Shown here: piece by piece, positions 38,832 to 48,768 of the stretch
Layout: each line of letters begins with the position of its first letter
How positions within the stretch are numbered: the stretch's first letter is position 1
Source of the DNA: Gammaproteobacteria bacterium
GTDB taxonomy: Bacteria; Pseudomonadota; Gammaproteobacteria; RBG-16-57-12
Assembly: GCA_022712945.1 (NCBI GenBank)
Contig: JAFLJP010000149.1
Span: forward strand, 1-55,508
DNA: 55,508 nt
Direction: 5' to 3'
Made by a program: the position numbers and the translations under genes
The notes under the pieces: model-generated
Told to the model about the DNA's origin: nothing
Database searches by the model: none
The model's input: only the letters and a program-made list of their open reading frames with translations

Positions 38832-38901
38832 TTGTTTTCTCCTTATATTTATAATTAGCCCGGATACTTCATAACGCTAAACGAAATATGAATTATTCGA
38901 G

Positions 38902-39068
38902 TTAGGGATGTAGAAGAAGTTAAAGTGCCATTAATTACGCCGAATTGTTGTTCACCCTATCTAGGCCGGTATTGGGCGCATAGTGAGCTATGCAACGAAT
39001 AGCGGCCTAGATTAGAGTGGGCAAAAAGACAAGTAAGTGCGGTATTTTAATAAATTCTACATCCCTTA
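38902..39068. repeat. Palindromic repeat family 1, full copy B
   Basis: A 167-base element with the same terminal repeats as copy A at 7967-8127. The inner stem changes on both sides while pairing is kept, and the core is at 38974-39000. It occupies the miaA-hfq gap, so it may be transcribed in the miaA-hfq leader. Confidence 0.85.
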
Positions 39069-39179
39069 GGACGAGGCTACTCGCTATCCCTGCTCAAATT
39101 CTCTGCTAGCAGCCAAATCGACTACCCAACACAAAAAACGTCATCTCCGCACATCAGCAGTGCTTCTTGCACCATACCA

Positions 39180-40127
39180 CTATATAGTGGCCGTCTTCAA
39201 AAAATTCAAGAGCCTCTCAAACATCCCCTCTTCCAGCGGATCATAAACACGCAAATCCTGCTCCGAACGCAGCCATGTCATCTGTCGCTTTGCCAATTGG
39301 CGGGTAGCGCTCACGCCCTTATCCCGCATCGCATCATAATCATAAAGGCCATTCAGGTATTCCCATATCTGGCGATATCCGACACAGCGCATCGACGGTA
39401 ATGAAAGATTCAATGCCGGGTTCTCCCGCAACATTGCCACCTCATCGACAAAGCCCTCTCCTAACATCTGATCAAAACGGCGTGCCACACGATCTCGCAA
39501 CCATTGCCGGTCGCTGGGCACCAGTCCCAACTTGGTTACCCGATAAGGAAATTCACACTGTTTTTGCTTTGCCATTAACGCGGTCATGCTCTCGCCGCTG
39601 ATCTCATACACCTCAAGCGCCCGCTGAAGACGCTGGGGATCATTGGGGTGAATGCGTGCCGCTGCGGTTGGATCAATAGTGGTTAAACGATCATGCATCC
39701 ACTGCCAACCCATTTCGGCGGCCTGCGCTTCAAGACGCAGACGGACTTCAGCGTTAGCCGACGGCAGCTCTGACAACCCATATTGCAAGGTACGGTAATA
39801 GAGCATCGTGCCACCCACCAACAGCGGTATACGACCTACGGCAGTAATTTCTGCCATCTCACGTAAAGCATCATTGCGAAAGTCAGCAGCAGAGTAACGT
39901 TCTATCGGGTCAAGAATATCAATCAGGCGGTGGGGAGCAGACAACTGCTCCTCCGCACTCGGTTTAGCGGTACCAATATCCATACCACGGTAGATCATGG
40001 CTGAGTCAACACTGATGATCTCGCAGGGAAGTGAAGCGAGCAGTTGCATCGCCACATCGGTCTTCCCGGAAGCGGTTGGCCCCATCAGGAAAATGGCAGC
40101 GGGCAGCGGAGTAGTATCACCCATCAT
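39180..40127 (-). CDS. miaA: tRNA dimethylallyltransferase
   Basis: A 315-residue Mia[12 protein letters not shown] is the P-loop near the N-terminus, then [20 protein letters not shown] and [10 protein letters not shown], with a [13 protein letters not shown] stretch at the end. It modifies A37 of tRNAs reading UNN codons, which matters for translation of leader peptides and stress genes. The start overlaps the rimI stop by four bases (ATGA, 40124-40127). Confidence 0.97.
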   Translation of the reverse strand: MMGDTTPLPAAIFLMGPTASGKTDVAMQLLASLPCEIISVDSAMIYRGMDIGTAKPSAEEQLSAPHRLIDILDPIERYSAADFRNDALREMAEITAVGRIPLLVGGTMLYYRTLQYGLSELPSANAEVRLRLEAQAAEMGWQWMHDRLTTIDPTAAARIHPNDPQRLQRALEVYEISGESMTALMAKQKQCEFPYRVTKLGLVPSDRQWLRDRVARRFDQMLGEGFVDEVAMLRENPALNLSLPSMRCVGYRQIWEYLNGLYDYDAMRDKGVSATRQLAKRQMTWLRSEQDLRVYDPLEEGMFERLLNFLKTATI

Positions 40128-40585
40128 GACAGGTACATTGCCAACACCATTGCATCCTCTCGGCCACTCTTGGCAGGGTAGTAGTTTTTACGAATACCCA
40201 CTTCGTTAAAACCCACTCGATCATAAAGATGTCGGGCGATTTCATTAGAGATTCGCACCTCTAAAAAAACAGTCTCAACCTTTTTCTCTCTTGATAGACC
40301 AATCATATAATTGATCAACTCACGCCCTAACCCCTGCCCCTGTTTTTCTGGCAAGATACAGAGATTAAGAATATGCGCCTCATCCATTACAACCGAAAGC
40401 ACACCGTAACCGAGTAAACCTTCATCATTTTCGAAAACAAAGCAGTGATATTTGGCTTTTAGGCAATCACGAAAAACTTGCTCACTCCACGGCTGCGGGT
40501 AGGCACGGGCATCAATTGCGGCAATTTCAGTAATCTCCTGTTCGCTCATCAAGCGCACTAGGCCACTGCACAGTAGCGTCTTCAC
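40124..40585 (-). CDS. rimI: Ribosomal protein S18-alanine N-acetyltransferase
   Basis: A GNAT protein with [20 protein letters not shown] as the acetyl-CoA loop and [18 protein letters not shown] as motif B, typical of RimI. A GTG at 40585 is proposed; the frame is open to an ATG at 40657, but that would overlap the upstream gene by 59 bases and add residues the family lacks. It lies between the UDG-fold/psi-like gene and miaA, and holD-rimI adjacency is also known from E. coli. Confidence 0.9.
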   Translation of the reverse strand: MKTLLCSGLVRLMSEQEITEIAAIDARAYPQPWSEQVFRDCLKAKYHCFVFENDEGLLGYGVLSVVMDEAHILNLCILPEKQGQGLGRELINYMIGLSREKKVETVFLEVRISNEIARHLYDRVGFNEVGIRKNYYPAKSGREDAMVLAMYLS

Positions 40586-40598
40586 GTTGTGGGGTTCA

Positions 40599-41330
40599 TC
40601 ATGCTTTAAGTGACTTTTGCAACTGACAAAATACTTGCCATGCTTTACGTTTATCAAGCGGGTTTTGGAGTAGCTGCTCGGGATGGGGAGTGATTAACAA
40701 CGGCACTCTGTCATCACCATGACAAAATAACGCCTTATCTGTCAGATCGGTAATCTGCTTGGTCTGCTGAAGGTCCTGGGCAACCGAGTCACCCAGGAGA
40801 ACAATCACTTTCGGTTTTAACAGCGCCACTTGGCGCTGAAGATACCCCTTGCAATTTTCAGTCGCGTTTTCATTTAACGGCTGGCCATTCTGAGAGCACT
40901 TTGCAACGGCGGTTACATATACCTGTTGTAGCGTCAGCTCAAGGAAATACAACATACCATTAAAAAGTGAATGTGCTTGCCCTTCAAAATAACCTACTGG
41001 CGAAGGCACGGTATCAACCACGGAAGTAATGAACATCACATCGGCATTTAAATCACCAAAACCCAAGCTCTTTTGCTTGCTATCGTGTAACAAGCACTGC
41101 TGACAGTGAGCCACTGCTGTATCAAGCTGCGACCAACTTAGCTGAGAGCTATCAATTGGATCTTCAGGTTTGACGTCTGAAACCGCAACAGACTCTCCAC
41201 TCGCCTTAACTTCCACCTCAACTGCATCAGGCAGCGGCATATTACGCCGCTGCCAAACCGTGATACCCATTGATTCTAGTACACTATTAGCCTCTTTTTG
41301 TCGGGTCAGCGAGTCTGTGGCATTTCGCAT
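40599..41330 (-). CDS. UDG-fold protein, probable DNA polymerase III psi subunit (HolD-like)
   Basis: A 243-residue protein from ATG 41330 (a TTG 21 bases upstream is possible). The N-terminal VLESMGITVWQRRN (residues 18-30) resembles the chi-binding segment of E. coli HolD (L-x-x-L-G-I-x-x-W-x-x-R). The rest follows family 4 uracil-DNA glycosylase: C76-x2-C79, C145 and C160, positions that hold a 4Fe-4S cluster in that family. The catalytic GEAPG motif is replaced by TSVVDTVPSP, so glycosylase activity is unlikely. A UDG-like psi is known from Pseudomonas, also beside rimI. The psi call is inference. Confidence 0.7.
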   Translation of the reverse strand: MRNATDSLTRQKEANSVLESMGITVWQRRNMPLPDAVEVEVKASGESVAVSDVKPEDPIDSSQLSWSQLDTAVAHCQQCLLHDSKQKSLGFGDLNADVMFITSVVDTVPSPVGYFEGQAHSLFNGMLYFLELTLQQVYVTAVAKCSQNGQPLNENATENCKGYLQRQVALLKPKVIVLLGDSVAQDLQQTKQITDLTDKALFCHGDDRVPLLITPHPEQLLQNPLDKRKAWQVFCQLQKSLKA

Positions 41331-41412
41331 CAAGGCATAGTCCAAAAGCAATGGTTATTCCCTTGTTGAGGGCTATAACGCAGAGGAAAAATGCCACAGG
41401 CTCGCCCGAAGG

Positions 41413-41509
41413 GTTGGCCTGCCAGTCCCCATGACGGTGTTGCACTTCTGGTGAAGGGAGCGACCATTCCCTGCAAAGTGCGCCTTGTCATGAGAACTAG
41501 CAGGCCAAC
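41413..41509. repeat. Long imperfect palindrome (family 5) between leuA and the psi-like gene
   Basis: Arms at 41413-41447 and 41476-41509 (about 35 bases each, with a few mismatches) around a 28-base loop. The stem is too imperfect and has no T-run, so it is not an obvious terminator. It resembles the other repeat elements in being palindromic but lacks the shared core. Only one copy is in the window. Confidence 0.6.
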
Positions 41510-41566
41510 TGACCCGGCAAAAAGGGGCTGACAGTACACTTGGTATTGTTGTTGCTGAGTCATCAA

Positions 41567-43102
41567 TTAAACCTGAGGGTGTGCACGCTCTTCTGGAGCA
41601 CTGATTCTATCCAATGCATTCAGATAAGCTTTAACCGAAGCCGTGACAATATCCACATCAGCACCCTGCCCATTGACGATTCGCCCGCCCCGCTCCAGAC
41701 GAACGGTCACCTCACCCTGGGCATCGGTACCGCTGGTAATACTGTTAACAGAATAGAGCTGGAGCTCAGTCTGGCTATCAACCACCGACTCTATCGCCTT
41801 AAATGCCGCATCAACCGGACCACTCCCTTCAGCCCGACCGTGCTGCTCAATACCATTCACTGTAATGGTGAGCTCTGCCACTGGAACTTCACCGGTTTCA
41901 GAGCACACTTTCATCGAGATCAGTTTAAATTTCTCATTCACCGACTCCGATTTAGACTTGGCCACTAGAGATTGTAAATCTTCGTCGTATATCTCATGCT
42001 TTTTGTCGGCCAGATCTTTAAAGCGGGCAAACGTGGCATTGAGCTGTTCTCCTGAATCAAACGAAATACCCAGCTCCTGCATGCGGGTTCGAAACGCATT
42101 TCGCCCAGAATGCTTACCCATCACCATGCGGTTGGCAGACCAACCAACATCTTCGGCACGCATAATTTCATAGGTTTCACGATTTTTCAGAACTCCATCC
42201 TGGTGAATGCCTGATTCGTGAGCAAAGGCATTAGCACCAACAATGGCTTTATTGGGCTGTACCGCAAAGCCGGTAATACTGGAGACCAGACGTGAGGTCG
42301 GTACAATTCGGGTTGCGTCAATGCTGGTTTCACAACTGAAAACATCCTGACGAGTACGAACACCCATCACAATCTCTTCCAGAGCGGCATTGCCCGCACG
42401 CTCACCCAGGCCATTGATGGTACATTCCACTTGGCGCGCACCATTCATCACCGCCGATAAGGAGTTTGCTACCGCCAAGCCTAAGTCATTGTGGCAATGC
42501 ACCGAAAAAACCGCCTTGCCTGCATTCGGAATGCGGGTGATCAAGCTGTTAATTAACTCACCAAACTGCAGCGGAATATTGTAGCCCACCGTATCGGGAA
42601 TATTGATCGTAGTGGCACCCGCATCAATCACCTTCTCAATCACCCGACAGAGAAAGTCCAGTTCAGAGCGCCCGGCATCTTCCGGAGAAAACTCAACATT
42701 ATCAGTCCATTTACGCGCACGTTTTACCGCCTTCACCGCCTGCTCGACCACCTGGTCTGGTGTCATGCACAGTTTTTTCTCCATATGGATCGGTGAGGTA
42801 GCAATAAAGGTGTGAATACGCGAGGAACTCGCCCCTTTCAACGCCTCACCAGCGGTATCAATATCCGCATCCAGCGCCCGGGCAAGAGCACAAACCGTGC
42901 TCTCTTTTATCTCTTGGGCAACCGCTTGTACCGCATCAAAATCACCCTTACTGGCACGGGGAAAACCCGCTTCAATCACATCGACACGCATCCGCTCAAG
43001 CGATTTGGCAATGCGTACCTTCTCATCTTTTGTCATCGAAGCGCCCGGGCTCTGCTCACCGTCACGCAAAGTGGTATCAAAAATAATTAACTTGTCAGTC
43101 AT
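41567..43102 (-). CDS. leuA: 2-isopropylmalate synthase
   Basis: A 511-residue Leu[16 protein letters not shown] is the active-site start, with [13 protein letters not shown] and the [13 protein letters not shown] stretch. The C-terminal regulatory domain responsible for leucine feedback is present from about residue 390. It condenses 2-oxoisovalerate and acetyl-CoA, the first leucine step. A leucine-rich leader ORF and a sigma-70-type promoter lie in the 290 bases upstream, so transcription is probably leucine-responsive. No leuBCD is in the window. Confidence 0.97.
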   Translation of the reverse strand: MTDKLIIFDTTLRDGEQSPGASMTKDEKVRIAKSLERMRVDVIEAGFPRASKGDFDAVQAVAQEIKESTVCALARALDADIDTAGEALKGASSSRIHTFIATSPIHMEKKLCMTPDQVVEQAVKAVKRARKWTDNVEFSPEDAGRSELDFLCRVIEKVIDAGATTINIPDTVGYNIPLQFGELINSLITRIPNAGKAVFSVHCHNDLGLAVANSLSAVMNGARQVECTINGLGERAGNAALEEIVMGVRTRQDVFSCETSIDATRIVPTSRLVSSITGFAVQPNKAIVGANAFAHESGIHQDGVLKNRETYEIMRAEDVGWSANRMVMGKHSGRNAFRTRMQELGISFDSGEQLNATFARFKDLADKKHEIYDEDLQSLVAKSKSESVNEKFKLISMKVCSETGEVPVAELTITVNGIEQHGRAEGSGPVDAAFKAIESVVDSQTELQLYSVNSITSGTDAQGEVTVRLERGGRIVNGQGADVDIVTASVKAYLNALDRISAPEERAHPQV

Positions 43103-43191
43103 GGCTTAATTCCACAATCAAATTCTTAATGGTGCAACATGAAGTCGCTACAATGGTTAGGGCTAGTGCCATATAAATGGCTGTAATAGGA

Positions 43192-43314
43192 TTATTTGCC
43201 GCGCAGCGGCAGCAGTCGTAGCAGAGTGGAGTTTAGAGACTGTAAGCACAATGGCACCTGTGTCGGCGACACATCAAAACAAAGCATTGTTTTTAATGAA
43301 TAAAGTGGTTTCAT
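43192..43314 (-). CDS. Leucine-rich leader peptide upstream of leuA
   Basis: A 40-residue frame from ATG 43314 to TAA with 11 leucines, ending STLLRLLPLRGK. Such clustering near the end is the pattern of leucine attenuator peptides such as LeuL. It lies within the leuA 5' leader, 89 bases before leuA. The ribosome binding site is weak (CAGGG). GTGTCG/CGACAC and TGCCGC/GCGGCA hairpins occur in or just after it, but I see no U-rich terminator, so the mechanism is unclear. Confidence 0.65.
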   Translation of the reverse strand: MKPLYSLKTMLCFDVSPTQVPLCLQSLNSTLLRLLPLRGK

Positions 43315-43356
43315 GGCCCTGATCACTGAAAGTTTCAGTAAAAATCTCTAGTAAAA

Positions 43357-43385
43357 ACTATAACGCGTCGTCCGCTGTTTGCCAA
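43357..43385 (-). promoter_or_regulatory. Sigma-70-type promoter for leader and leuA
   Basis: On the minus strand TTGGCA (43380-43385), a 17-base spacer, and TATAGT (43357-43362). Each hexamer matches consensus at five of six positions. The start would be near 43350, about 36 bases before the leader ATG. Confidence 0.7.
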
Positions 43386-43389
43386 GACA

Positions 43390-44199
43390 CTAGTCATCTT
43401 TCTCTTGGCTCTCCGATTTAGCTTCTGCACCACTCTTCAACTCATTCGACTTGGCTTGCAATTTATTGCGCCCCAGAATAGTCGACACCACGCCGGAAGA
43501 GGCGTAAAGCAGAAACACCGCAAACAGTACCAGTGGCGGCTCAACCGCAATCGAAACAAAGATCAACACCACCACCAAAATGGTAAAGAAAGGCACCTTT
43601 CCTTTAAGATCAATATCCTTAAAGCTACGAAAACGGATGTTACTTACCATTAACAAACCGGATGCCAATGTCAGCACATAAGCCGGTATTGCCAGCGCGC
43701 TGGCCGGTAGCTCAAAATCGACCGAAACCCAGACCAATCCCGCAATAACCGCCGCCGCTGCCGGACTGGCCAACCCTTGAAAATAACGCTTATCAGCCAC
43801 GCCCGACTGGGTATTAAAACGTGCTAGGCGCAACGCCGCACTGGCCACAAAAACAAAAGCGACCAACCAGCCGAGTTTGCCCATATCGGCAAATGCCCAG
43901 AGATAAACAACCAACGCCGGTGCCAAACCAAATGAGACCATATCCGCCAGGCTGTCATATTGCGCCCCGAAATCACTCTGGGTATTGGTCATACGGGCAA
44001 CCCGCCCATCAAGGCCATCCAGCACCATCGCCACAAAAATGGCCATGGCGGCATTTTCAAACTGACCGTTAATAGCTGATATTATTGAATAAAATCCTGA
44101 AAACAGGCAGGCTGTGGTAAACAAGTTGGGTAATAAATAGATACCGCGACGACGTTTAACTCCATCTCCGGTGGGTGGTTCCATACTCTTTTTTTCCAT
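43390..44199 (-). CDS. pssA: Phosphatidylserine synthase
   Basis: A 269-residue membrane enzyme of the CDP-alcohol phosphatidyltransferase family. The motif DG-x2-AR-x8-G-x3-D-x3-D is intact (DGLDGRVARMTNTQSDFG, then the two Asp). Several membrane segments are evident. It makes phosphatidylserine from CDP-diacylglycerol and serine. An ATG at 44199 is preferred to a TTG two codons upstream. It lies downstream of the Psd-like gene and upstream of leuA, separated from the former by a repeat element. Confidence 0.93.
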   Translation of the reverse strand: MEKKSMEPPTGDGVKRRRGIYLLPNLFTTACLFSGFYSIISAINGQFENAAMAIFVAMVLDGLDGRVARMTNTQSDFGAQYDSLADMVSFGLAPALVVYLWAFADMGKLGWLVAFVFVASAALRLARFNTQSGVADKRYFQGLASPAAAAVIAGLVWVSVDFELPASALAIPAYVLTLASGLLMVSNIRFRSFKDIDLKGKVPFFTILVVVLIFVSIAVEPPLVLFAVFLLYASSGVVSTILGRNKLQAKSNELKSGAEAKSESQEKDD

Positions 44200-44215
44200 A
44201 ATCAACTATCTGACC

Positions 44216-44391
44216 TAGTGTAGTGTATCGAATGGAATGCTCATTTAGAGAGTCACAAATTTGTCGCAACAAGGCCGTATTTTCAGGAAATGTAGGTACC
44301 TTTTCAAGAATGCTAACGCAGTGGCGGCGAACTTGTGGCTCTCCCTGCGGGCCAAAGGCTAAATGTGCACTCTATCCGGTACACTACATTA
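44216..44391. repeat. Palindromic repeat (family 6) between pssA and the Psd-like gene
   Basis: A 176-base element with 33-base terminal inverted repeats (44216-44248 and 44359-44391) and a second inner stem (GAGAGTCACAAATTTG-type arms). The right end supplies the stop codon of the Psd-like gene. The shared apical core is absent. One copy only in the window. Confidence 0.75.
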
Positions 44392-44994
44392 GTGTACTAA
44401 CATGGCAAGTATATCCTCACCCGCCGATACTCTGTCACCCTTTTTCACCTTAATCAGCGAATTTGAGGGTAAATAGAGTTGAACCCGGCGACCAAAAAGC
44501 AGCACGGCGCTATGCGCTCCCTGCCCAATACGTTCACCTGCAACAATCCGATAACGTGGAGCACCAGCCAAAAAACCAGCCTCCATGCTAAGCACCACCT
44601 CATCTTTCTCATCCGTCTCTATCCATTGCGAATAAGTATTGGCTGAAGCATTACGTGACTGTTCCAGCACCTTCCCCTCTATCGGGCTGCGCACAATATA
44701 AGGGCCAAAGCGCGGCATAGTGATCGTCACAACAATTGCCTGCCGTTCCAGTCGAGTATCTGTTGCCGTTTCAATTTCCAACACCTGGCCATCAACGGGA
44801 GAGATAATTCCCAGTGGTGACGAGGGTATTTCCCGTAATGGGTCACGGTAGAGAAACACCACCAACAGCGCCAACAGCAGCAACACTATTAATGGAAGCA
44901 GAGCTCCAAGCAGCAGAGACGTTGCAGCCAACAGCAGCAGCAGAGCAACCGGCCATTGGGCCACTTCAGAGATAGGGCTTGTTTTTAGTGCCAT
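44389..44994 (-). CDS. Phosphatidylserine decarboxylase-like protein lacking the pyruvoyl serine
   Basis: A 201-residue protein. Two hydrophobic stretches at about residues 14-48 are followed by the Psd-like domain: SPVDGQVLEIE, RSPIEGKVLEQ, then LLFGRRVQLYLPSN. True Psd has FGSR here, with Ser cleaved to form the pyruvoyl group; this protein has Arg. The HVNR motif is also missing (PYIVRSP). It is therefore probably not a self-processing decarboxylase. An upstream frame reaches 45165 but runs through a repeat, so ATG 44994 is used. It is next to pssA and ilvC. Confidence 0.75.
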   Translation of the reverse strand: MALKTSPISEVAQWPVALLLLLAATSLLLGALLPLIVLLLLALLVVFLYRDPLREIPSSPLGIISPVDGQVLEIETATDTRLERQAIVVTITMPRFGPYIVRSPIEGKVLEQSRNASANTYSQWIETDEKDEVVLSMEAGFLAGAPRYRIVAGERIGQGAHSAVLLFGRRVQLYLPSNSLIKVKKGDRVSAGEDILAMLVH

Positions 44995-45010
44995 AATATT
45001 GGGAAGGGGG

Positions 45011-45150
45011 TAGCTACTCAGTCTGTTTATATTTTGCCGAAAATCAAGGATTTTTTGCACGGAAAGAGGCGACATATAGGGCATATGTAACCGATTGAGT
45101 ACGAAAAAAACCAAGAGTTGGGGCGAAGGATGAATACGTTGAGTCGTTAC
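45011..45150. repeat. Palindromic repeat family 3, copy B
   Basis: A 140-base copy of the element at 31751-31896, with core at 45066-45097. It lies immediately upstream of the Psd-like start and next to the ilvC terminator. Confidence 0.75.
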
Positions 45151-45184
45151 AAAAAGGGAAGGCATACATCAATATACCTTCCCC
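45151..45184 (-). terminator. Terminator after ilvC
   Basis: GGGAAGGTAT pairs with ATGCCTTCCC around an 8-base loop, then TTTTT on the minus strand (45151-45155). It ends the ilvC transcript before psd-like/pssA. Confidence 0.8.
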
Positions 45185-45185
45185 T

Positions 45186-45251
45186 TTAGGGATGTAGAAG
45201 AAATTAAAGTACCGTTATTACGCCGAATTTTAATAAATCCTATATCCCTTA
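45186..45251. repeat. Palindromic repeat family 1, deleted copy C
   Basis: A 66-base copy with the terminal repeats and first 30 internal bases of family 1, but without the inner arms and core. It looks like an internal deletion derivative. Confidence 0.75.
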
Positions 45252-45270
45252 TTTCAGCTCACCTCAAAAA

Positions 45271-46287
<1,017 letters not shown>

Positions 46288-46330
46288 TTATTTTACCTTT
46301 CCTAATCGTAATTCACCCAATGGGCGACAT

Positions 46331-46358
46331 TGTATACTGAGACCATTGCACGAAACAA
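46331..46358 (-). promoter_or_regulatory. Candidate promoter for ilvC
   Basis: On the minus strand TTGTTT (46353-46358), a 16-base spacer, then TATACA (46331-46336). It stands about 50 bases before the ilvC start, in the ilvH-ilvC gap. Confidence 0.45.
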
Positions 46359-46387
46359 ACCCTTCAGTTCTGTGTAGAAGTCTCATC

Positions 46388-46882
46388 TTAAATATGTAAA
46401 GATTTTCCACCACGTGCAATTCCGGAGACACCGGAGCGCACTGTCTCCAATATTTTCACATCGGCTAACGCCGCGATAAAGGCTTCCAGCTTATCACTGG
46501 GACCCGTCAGCTCAATAGTATAAGCCGTTGCGGTAACATCAATAACATTACCGCGAAAAATATCCACCAGGCGCTTCACTTCATCACGGACACTTGGCTC
46601 TGCCACCGCCACTTTAATCAGCATTAACTCACGTTCAACGTGCTTACCTTCGGTGAGGTCGATCAGCTTGACCACTTCAATCAACTTATTCAGTTGCTTG
46701 GTAATCTGCTCAATCACCTGATCAGAACCACTGGTGACCAGTGTCATGCGCGACAGTGAGGGATCCTCTGTCGCTGCCACCGTCAGTGACGTAATGTTAT
46801 AACCACGGGCAGAAAACAGCCCAGCCACGCGGGAGAGTGCACCCGCTTCATTTTCAAGAAGAATCGATATGATATGCCGCAT
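46388..46882 (-). CDS. ilvH: Acetolactate synthase small (regulatory) subunit
   Basis: A 164-residue protein with an N-terminal ACT domain (HIISILLENEAGALSRVAGLF, then GYNITSLTVA) and a C-terminal second domain. It binds valine and controls the large subunit. It starts two bases after the ilvB stop, so the two are cotranscribed. Confidence 0.97.
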   Translation of the reverse strand: MRHIISILLENEAGALSRVAGLFSARGYNITSLTVAATEDPSLSRMTLVTSGSDQVIEQITKQLNKLIEVVKLIDLTEGKHVERELMLIKVAVAEPSVRDEVKRLVDIFRGNVIDVTATAYTIELTGPSDKLEAFIAALADVKILETVRSGVSGIARGGKSLHI

Positions 46883-46884
46883 AG

Positions 46885-48582
46885 TTACACCAAAATCATT
46901 TCATTAAGACCGGCTCCCGCAGGAATCATCGGATAGACATTTTCAGTTTGATCGGTCACAAAATCCATAAACACTAAGCGATCTTTCAGTGCCATCGCTT
47001 CAATCAACGCACCTTCAACATCCGCAGGTTTCTCGATACGCATCCCCACATGGCCGTAACTCTCCGCCAGTGCAGAAAAATCGGGCAGCGCATCCATATA
47101 GGACATCGAGTAACGGCTCTGGTAGAAAAACTCCTGCCACTGACGCACCATACCCAAATAGCGATTATTAAGGCTGATAACCTTGATGGGCAGCGAATAT
47201 TGCAGACAGGTAGAGAGCTCTTGAATATTCATCTGAATACTCCCCTCGCCGGTGATACAGGCCACTGTTTCATCAGGATGAGCCAACTGTACACCCATCG
47301 CCGCCGGCAGACCAAAGCCCATGGTGCCAAGGCCACCGGAGTTGATCCAGCGACGGGGTTTATCAAACTTATAATACTGTGCCGCAAACATCTGGTGCTG
47401 ACCCACATCTGAGGTGACAAATGCATCACCTTGGGTAATTTCCCACAGCTTTTGCACCACATACTGTGGTTTGATCACCTCATCACCCTGGGTAAATTTA
47501 AGACAATCCATCGCTCGCCACTCATCAATCTGCTTCCACCACTCGACCAACGCTTCTTTCTGCTCAGCGGGTTGCTCAAGCTCTTTCAACAGCAACAACA
47601 TCTCTTTCAGTACATTGCTGACCGTGCCGACAATTGGCACATCAACACTGACATTTTTTGAGATAGAGGCGGGATCAACATCCACATGAATAATACGTGC
47701 ATCGGGACAAAACTTTTCAATATTACCGGTCACTCGGTCATCAAAGCGCGCACCGATTGCGATCAACAAATCGGTGTGGTGCATCGACATATTGGCCTCA
47801 TAGGTGCCATGCATCCCCAGCATGCCGAGAAACTGTCGTTCAGTGGCCGGATAAGCCCCCAGCCCCATCAAGGTATTGGTGACGGGAATATTCAGTTTCT
47901 GCGCCAGCTCAATCAAATAGTGAGAGGCGTTATCCAACACCACACCGCCACCGGTATAGAGAACAGGCCGTTTCGCCTCCAGCATCATTTCAACTGCATG
48001 TTTAATCTGCCGGGGATGCCCTTTGCTAACCGGGTGATAAGAGCGGATATCGACACTTTCAGGGTAGTGATACTCCGTCTTATCAGCCGTGACATCTTTA
48101 GGTATATCAATCAGCACCGGACCGGGGCGACCGGTTGAGGCGATATGAAATGCTTTTTTTATGGTCTCTGCGAGATCTCTGACATCCTTAACCAAAAAGT
48201 TATGTTTCACACAGGGGCGGGTAATGCCGACCGAGTCAACCTCTTGAAAGGCATCATTGCCAATCATATTGGTTGGCACCTGGCCGGTGATGACCACCAT
48301 CGGAATCGAATCCATATAAGCGGTTGCAATACCGGTAACTGCATTGGTCGCACCGGGGCCGGATGTCACGAGAACCACGCCAGTCTTACCTGTAGAACGG
48401 GCATAGCCATCAGCAGCATGGGTGGCTGCCTGCTCATGGCGCACTAGAATATGCTCGACCTTATCTTGCTTATAAATGGCATCATAGATGTGCAATACCG
48501 CACCACCTGGATAACCAAACAGGTATTTGACGCCCTCTTCAGCGAGGCTACGACAAAGAATATCGGCACCACTCAATTCCAC
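46885..48582 (-). CDS. ilvB: Acetolactate synthase large subunit
   Basis: A 565-residue thiamine-diphosphate enzyme. FGYPGGAVLHIYDAI and the active-site Glu of VRHEQAATHAADGYAR are intact, and the ThDP motif GEGSIQMN-x-QEL is present. It makes acetolactate or acetohydroxybutyrate. A GTG start at 48582 is preferred because AGGAG is seven bases upstream; a TTG 21 bases further is unsupported. A TATAAT lies about 55 bases before it. Confidence 0.97.
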   Translation of the reverse strand: MELSGADILCRSLAEEGVKYLFGYPGGAVLHIYDAIYKQDKVEHILVRHEQAATHAADGYARSTGKTGVVLVTSGPGATNAVTGIATAYMDSIPMVVITGQVPTNMIGNDAFQEVDSVGITRPCVKHNFLVKDVRDLAETIKKAFHIASTGRPGPVLIDIPKDVTADKTEYHYPESVDIRSYHPVSKGHPRQIKHAVEMMLEAKRPVLYTGGGVVLDNASHYLIELAQKLNIPVTNTLMGLGAYPATERQFLGMLGMHGTYEANMSMHHTDLLIAIGARFDDRVTGNIEKFCPDARIIHVDVDPASISKNVSVDVPIVGTVSNVLKEMLLLLKELEQPAEQKEALVEWWKQIDEWRAMDCLKFTQGDEVIKPQYVVQKLWEITQGDAFVTSDVGQHQMFAAQYYKFDKPRRWINSGGLGTMGFGLPAAMGVQLAHPDETVACITGEGSIQMNIQELSTCLQYSLPIKVISLNNRYLGMVRQWQEFFYQSRYSMSYMDALPDFSALAESYGHVGMRIEKPADVEGALIEAMALKDRLVFMDFVTDQTENVYPMIPAGAGLNEMILV

Positions 48583-48635
48583 ACTCAATCTCCTATAATT
48601 CAAACTTCGCCAGGTCTAAAAAACCCGAATCGGCG

Positions 48636-48641
48636 ATTATA
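48636..48641 (-). promoter_or_regulatory. Candidate -10 box for ilvB
   Basis: A perfect TATAAT on the minus strand, about 55 bases before the ilvB start. The -35 region is poor (ATGTCA at 17 bases). The leader is too short for a peptide attenuator. Confidence 0.5.
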
Positions 48642-48768
48642 CCTAATTTCGGCTAAGATGACATTACGCAGAAAATGCGGAAGCATATTTACTGGACGCT
48701 ATCTGGAGAATAATTATTTTGATGCTGTCGCACTGGAAGGAAGGTATGAGTCGAACAGAGGACTCAGA

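Noticed and set aside
41330..41566. 78-codon minus-strand ORF between leuA and the psi-like gene
   Set aside because: It runs through the long palindrome and resembles no protein; the psi-like gene begins inside it in another frame.
44995..45165. 57-codon N-terminal extension of the Psd-like protein
   Set aside because: It is translated repeat sequence (family 3); the normal start fits the ATG at 44994.
48583..48768. Attenuator leader peptide for ilvB
   Set aside because: The mRNA leader after the TATAAT is only about 50 bases, and no Ile/Val/Leu-rich ORF is present.
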